A model generated the notes under the pieces. That model was given only the letters and a program-made list of their open reading frames with translations. It was not told where the DNA came from and did not search any database. This document shows, one piece after another, positions 62,416 to 64,000 of a stretch of 64,000 bases of DNA (the stretch's first letter is position 1; every line of letters begins with the position of its first letter). The translations under genes were made by a program, and so were the position numbers. This stretch comes from Cordylochernes scorpioides. Taxonomy: Eukaryota; Arthropoda; Arachnida; Pseudoscorpiones; Chernetidae. The stretch is taken from contig CP092886.1 of NCBI GenBank assembly GCA_030710605.1, positions 165,136,573-165,200,572 of the forward strand, read 5' to 3'.

Positions 62416-64000
62416 GTAATGTTTACATATTTCTCTATTCGTTAACTAACAGTGTTGACTAACCTGTACTTGATATGTCTTGTGTAGCTTATATAAAAGG
62501 AACATTTAACCCCATTCAATATAAACATTTATAAATTTAAAAAAAGTAAATTAATCTTCATAAAATATATTTCAGTGTTAATTAACACGATTTCTCTGAT
62601 AAATGTGGACACAAATTTAACATCTTACTAATGTCAAAAGGAGTGCTCAGATTGCTTGTTCTACCTTTAATCCCTTTTTGCCCTTTAGCTCAGTGCATAA
62701 AGTTTAAATTCACATTAACCGTGTAGTTAGTAATACATTTCACCCCGAAATTAAATCAAATATGAATGTGAGGTAATGTAAATAGTATACCAAGTCACAC
62801 ATCACCAAATTCCTCGCCGATTCGTTTAATTATAGAGGAATATATTATAAAAGTCCTTCCACAGCAATAAAAAATGCAATACGTAGCTTATTTAAGGTCA
62901 TACATATAAAGCTTGGGGTTAGAATAATATAATGAATCAAGTTAAACATTATTTTGTTAGGTGAGAGAGAGAGAGAGAACAACAAGAATAATTGAATTAG
63001 CTAAAATAAATAAACTTGGTAGACAACCTCGACCACAATTGACATGTTCATTAGGCTTAGAGATGTGTTATGGTTATAGAACAGGACGCCTGGAAAGGAC
63101 ATGATGCAACATCGTAGTTGAAACAATCCCCAGTTAACCATTAATAACAGCTTACAGAAATCATAAACACATTACCATTATCACCTTTTCTCTAGAGATT
63201 AAAATTGCTAAATTTGCGCTCTTCCATATTAATAAAATCACGCAAACTATATCTCTAGGCATAAAAACGTAGAGTGAAAACAATGATAATAAAAACTATG
63301 AATTAGATTACAAAAGTTTTGTACAATATTTGCATCACTCTCCTTTTATATGTAAATAACAAACAATAACACGATAATGTTTTATAATGTATAATTAGGA
63401 TTCTCAAGAGTGTGAAAGTGTTCGCGTTAAAAAGGAAAGACCATCAAAATGATGCAGAATATTTATGTTAAAACTGTGTGTTAATGCACAGCTTACACAT
63501 CTTCAGATGATTCGATGGAAAGAAGCATAAAGCAAGTAGCAACCTCCATAGTTTGTGCCATTGATTAAATCCACTTATTGCGCTTGATTTTACAGTTTTG
63601 GCTTAATATTTGGAGCAAGATGATTGTAAGAGAGAGAGTGTATTGTTTTAATAATGAAGTCTATCTGAATTTTGTATCATTATCATCTATTTTTTAATTA
63701 TCAATCGTGAAATATAAAACTTCGTGGTTCCTCTGGAGATATTCTTGGAAGAATTTAGAACTGAATATTCTAAATAGTAATCAGGTTGGAGATTACTGGG
63801 AAAATTGTCTAGTGATGTTATAAGGGGATCCATGAAGCTTTCTTATAGTTATTAAATTATCTTTGAGATGCATTGGGAAGTAGGATAAGGTGGAGAGAGA
63901 GAGTTCTGATAACAGAGGAAAATGGTCATTTCCAATACGTTTCAAGGTGCTATTCTAATCAACTGTGCCATAAATGGAAAGGTTATACTAAGAACTAGTA
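62416..64000. other. Intron 14, to the window end
   Basis: AT-rich with short GA microsatellites (62970, 63890). No exon with a RhoGAP arginine finger (G-[IV]-[FY]-R) was found. Confidence 0.5.

Overview
The window is animal nuclear DNA, most likely from an arthropod. It is AT-rich, carries one widely split host gene with GT-AG introns, and is otherwise packed with transposable elements typical of arthropods: Tc1/mariner, BEL/Pao, Penelope-like and non-LTR elements, tRNA-derived SINEs and MITEs. The RNase H plus CxxC tail of the non-LTR relic at 38 kb is a style I associate with chelicerates, but the species cannot be fixed from this. Nothing looks bacterial, and there is no CRISPR array.

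Host gene: fourteen exons on the + strand, from 19915 to 62415, join in phase into 566 codons starting at a good ATG. The order is an N-terminal helical region, an F-BAR domain (FCH signature across exons 5/6, coiled-coil exons 7-10), a Ser-rich linker, and the start of a RhoGAP domain. This matches the ARHGAP29/ARHGAP45/GMIP/SPV-1 group of Rho GTPase-activating proteins. No C1 zinc finger was found before the GAP domain, and the arginine-finger exon lies beyond the window. A 1-kb piece of the same gene (exons 6-8) is repeated in inverted orientation at 6.6-7.6 kb. The two copies differ in exons only by synonymous changes.

Layout: 0-19 kb is upstream DNA holding a mariner relic, MITEs, retroposons with clear target duplications, foldback elements, a Penelope-like endonuclease relic among hammerhead-bearing repeats (11-13 kb), and tRNA-derived SINEs (13-14 kb). 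Intron 1 (20-23 kb) is mostly a 33-bp minisatellite. Intron 2 (23-44 kb) holds a 262-bp satellite, a Tc1 element with perfect 43-bp inverted repeats, a mariner, a non-LTR relic and many MITEs. Intron 8 (49-57 kb) contains a young BEL/Pao retrotransposon that lacks its integrase; the inverted duplicate supplies its empty site. The assembly gap is 46621-47037.

Most unusual signal: a family of foldback repeats with 11-13 bp target duplications (about 12 copies) carries every conserved element of the hammerhead self-cleaving ribozyme, with all three stems, one stem II compensatory change and an allowed cleavage base. The strands run in the order substrate, GAAA strand, CUGAUGA strand. This fits none of the three known hammerhead topologies and would need a pseudoknot or pairing between molecules. 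A second, conventional type I hammerhead with a tiny self-complementary stem III sits in the repeats around the Penelope-like endonuclease, with covariation in stems I and III.
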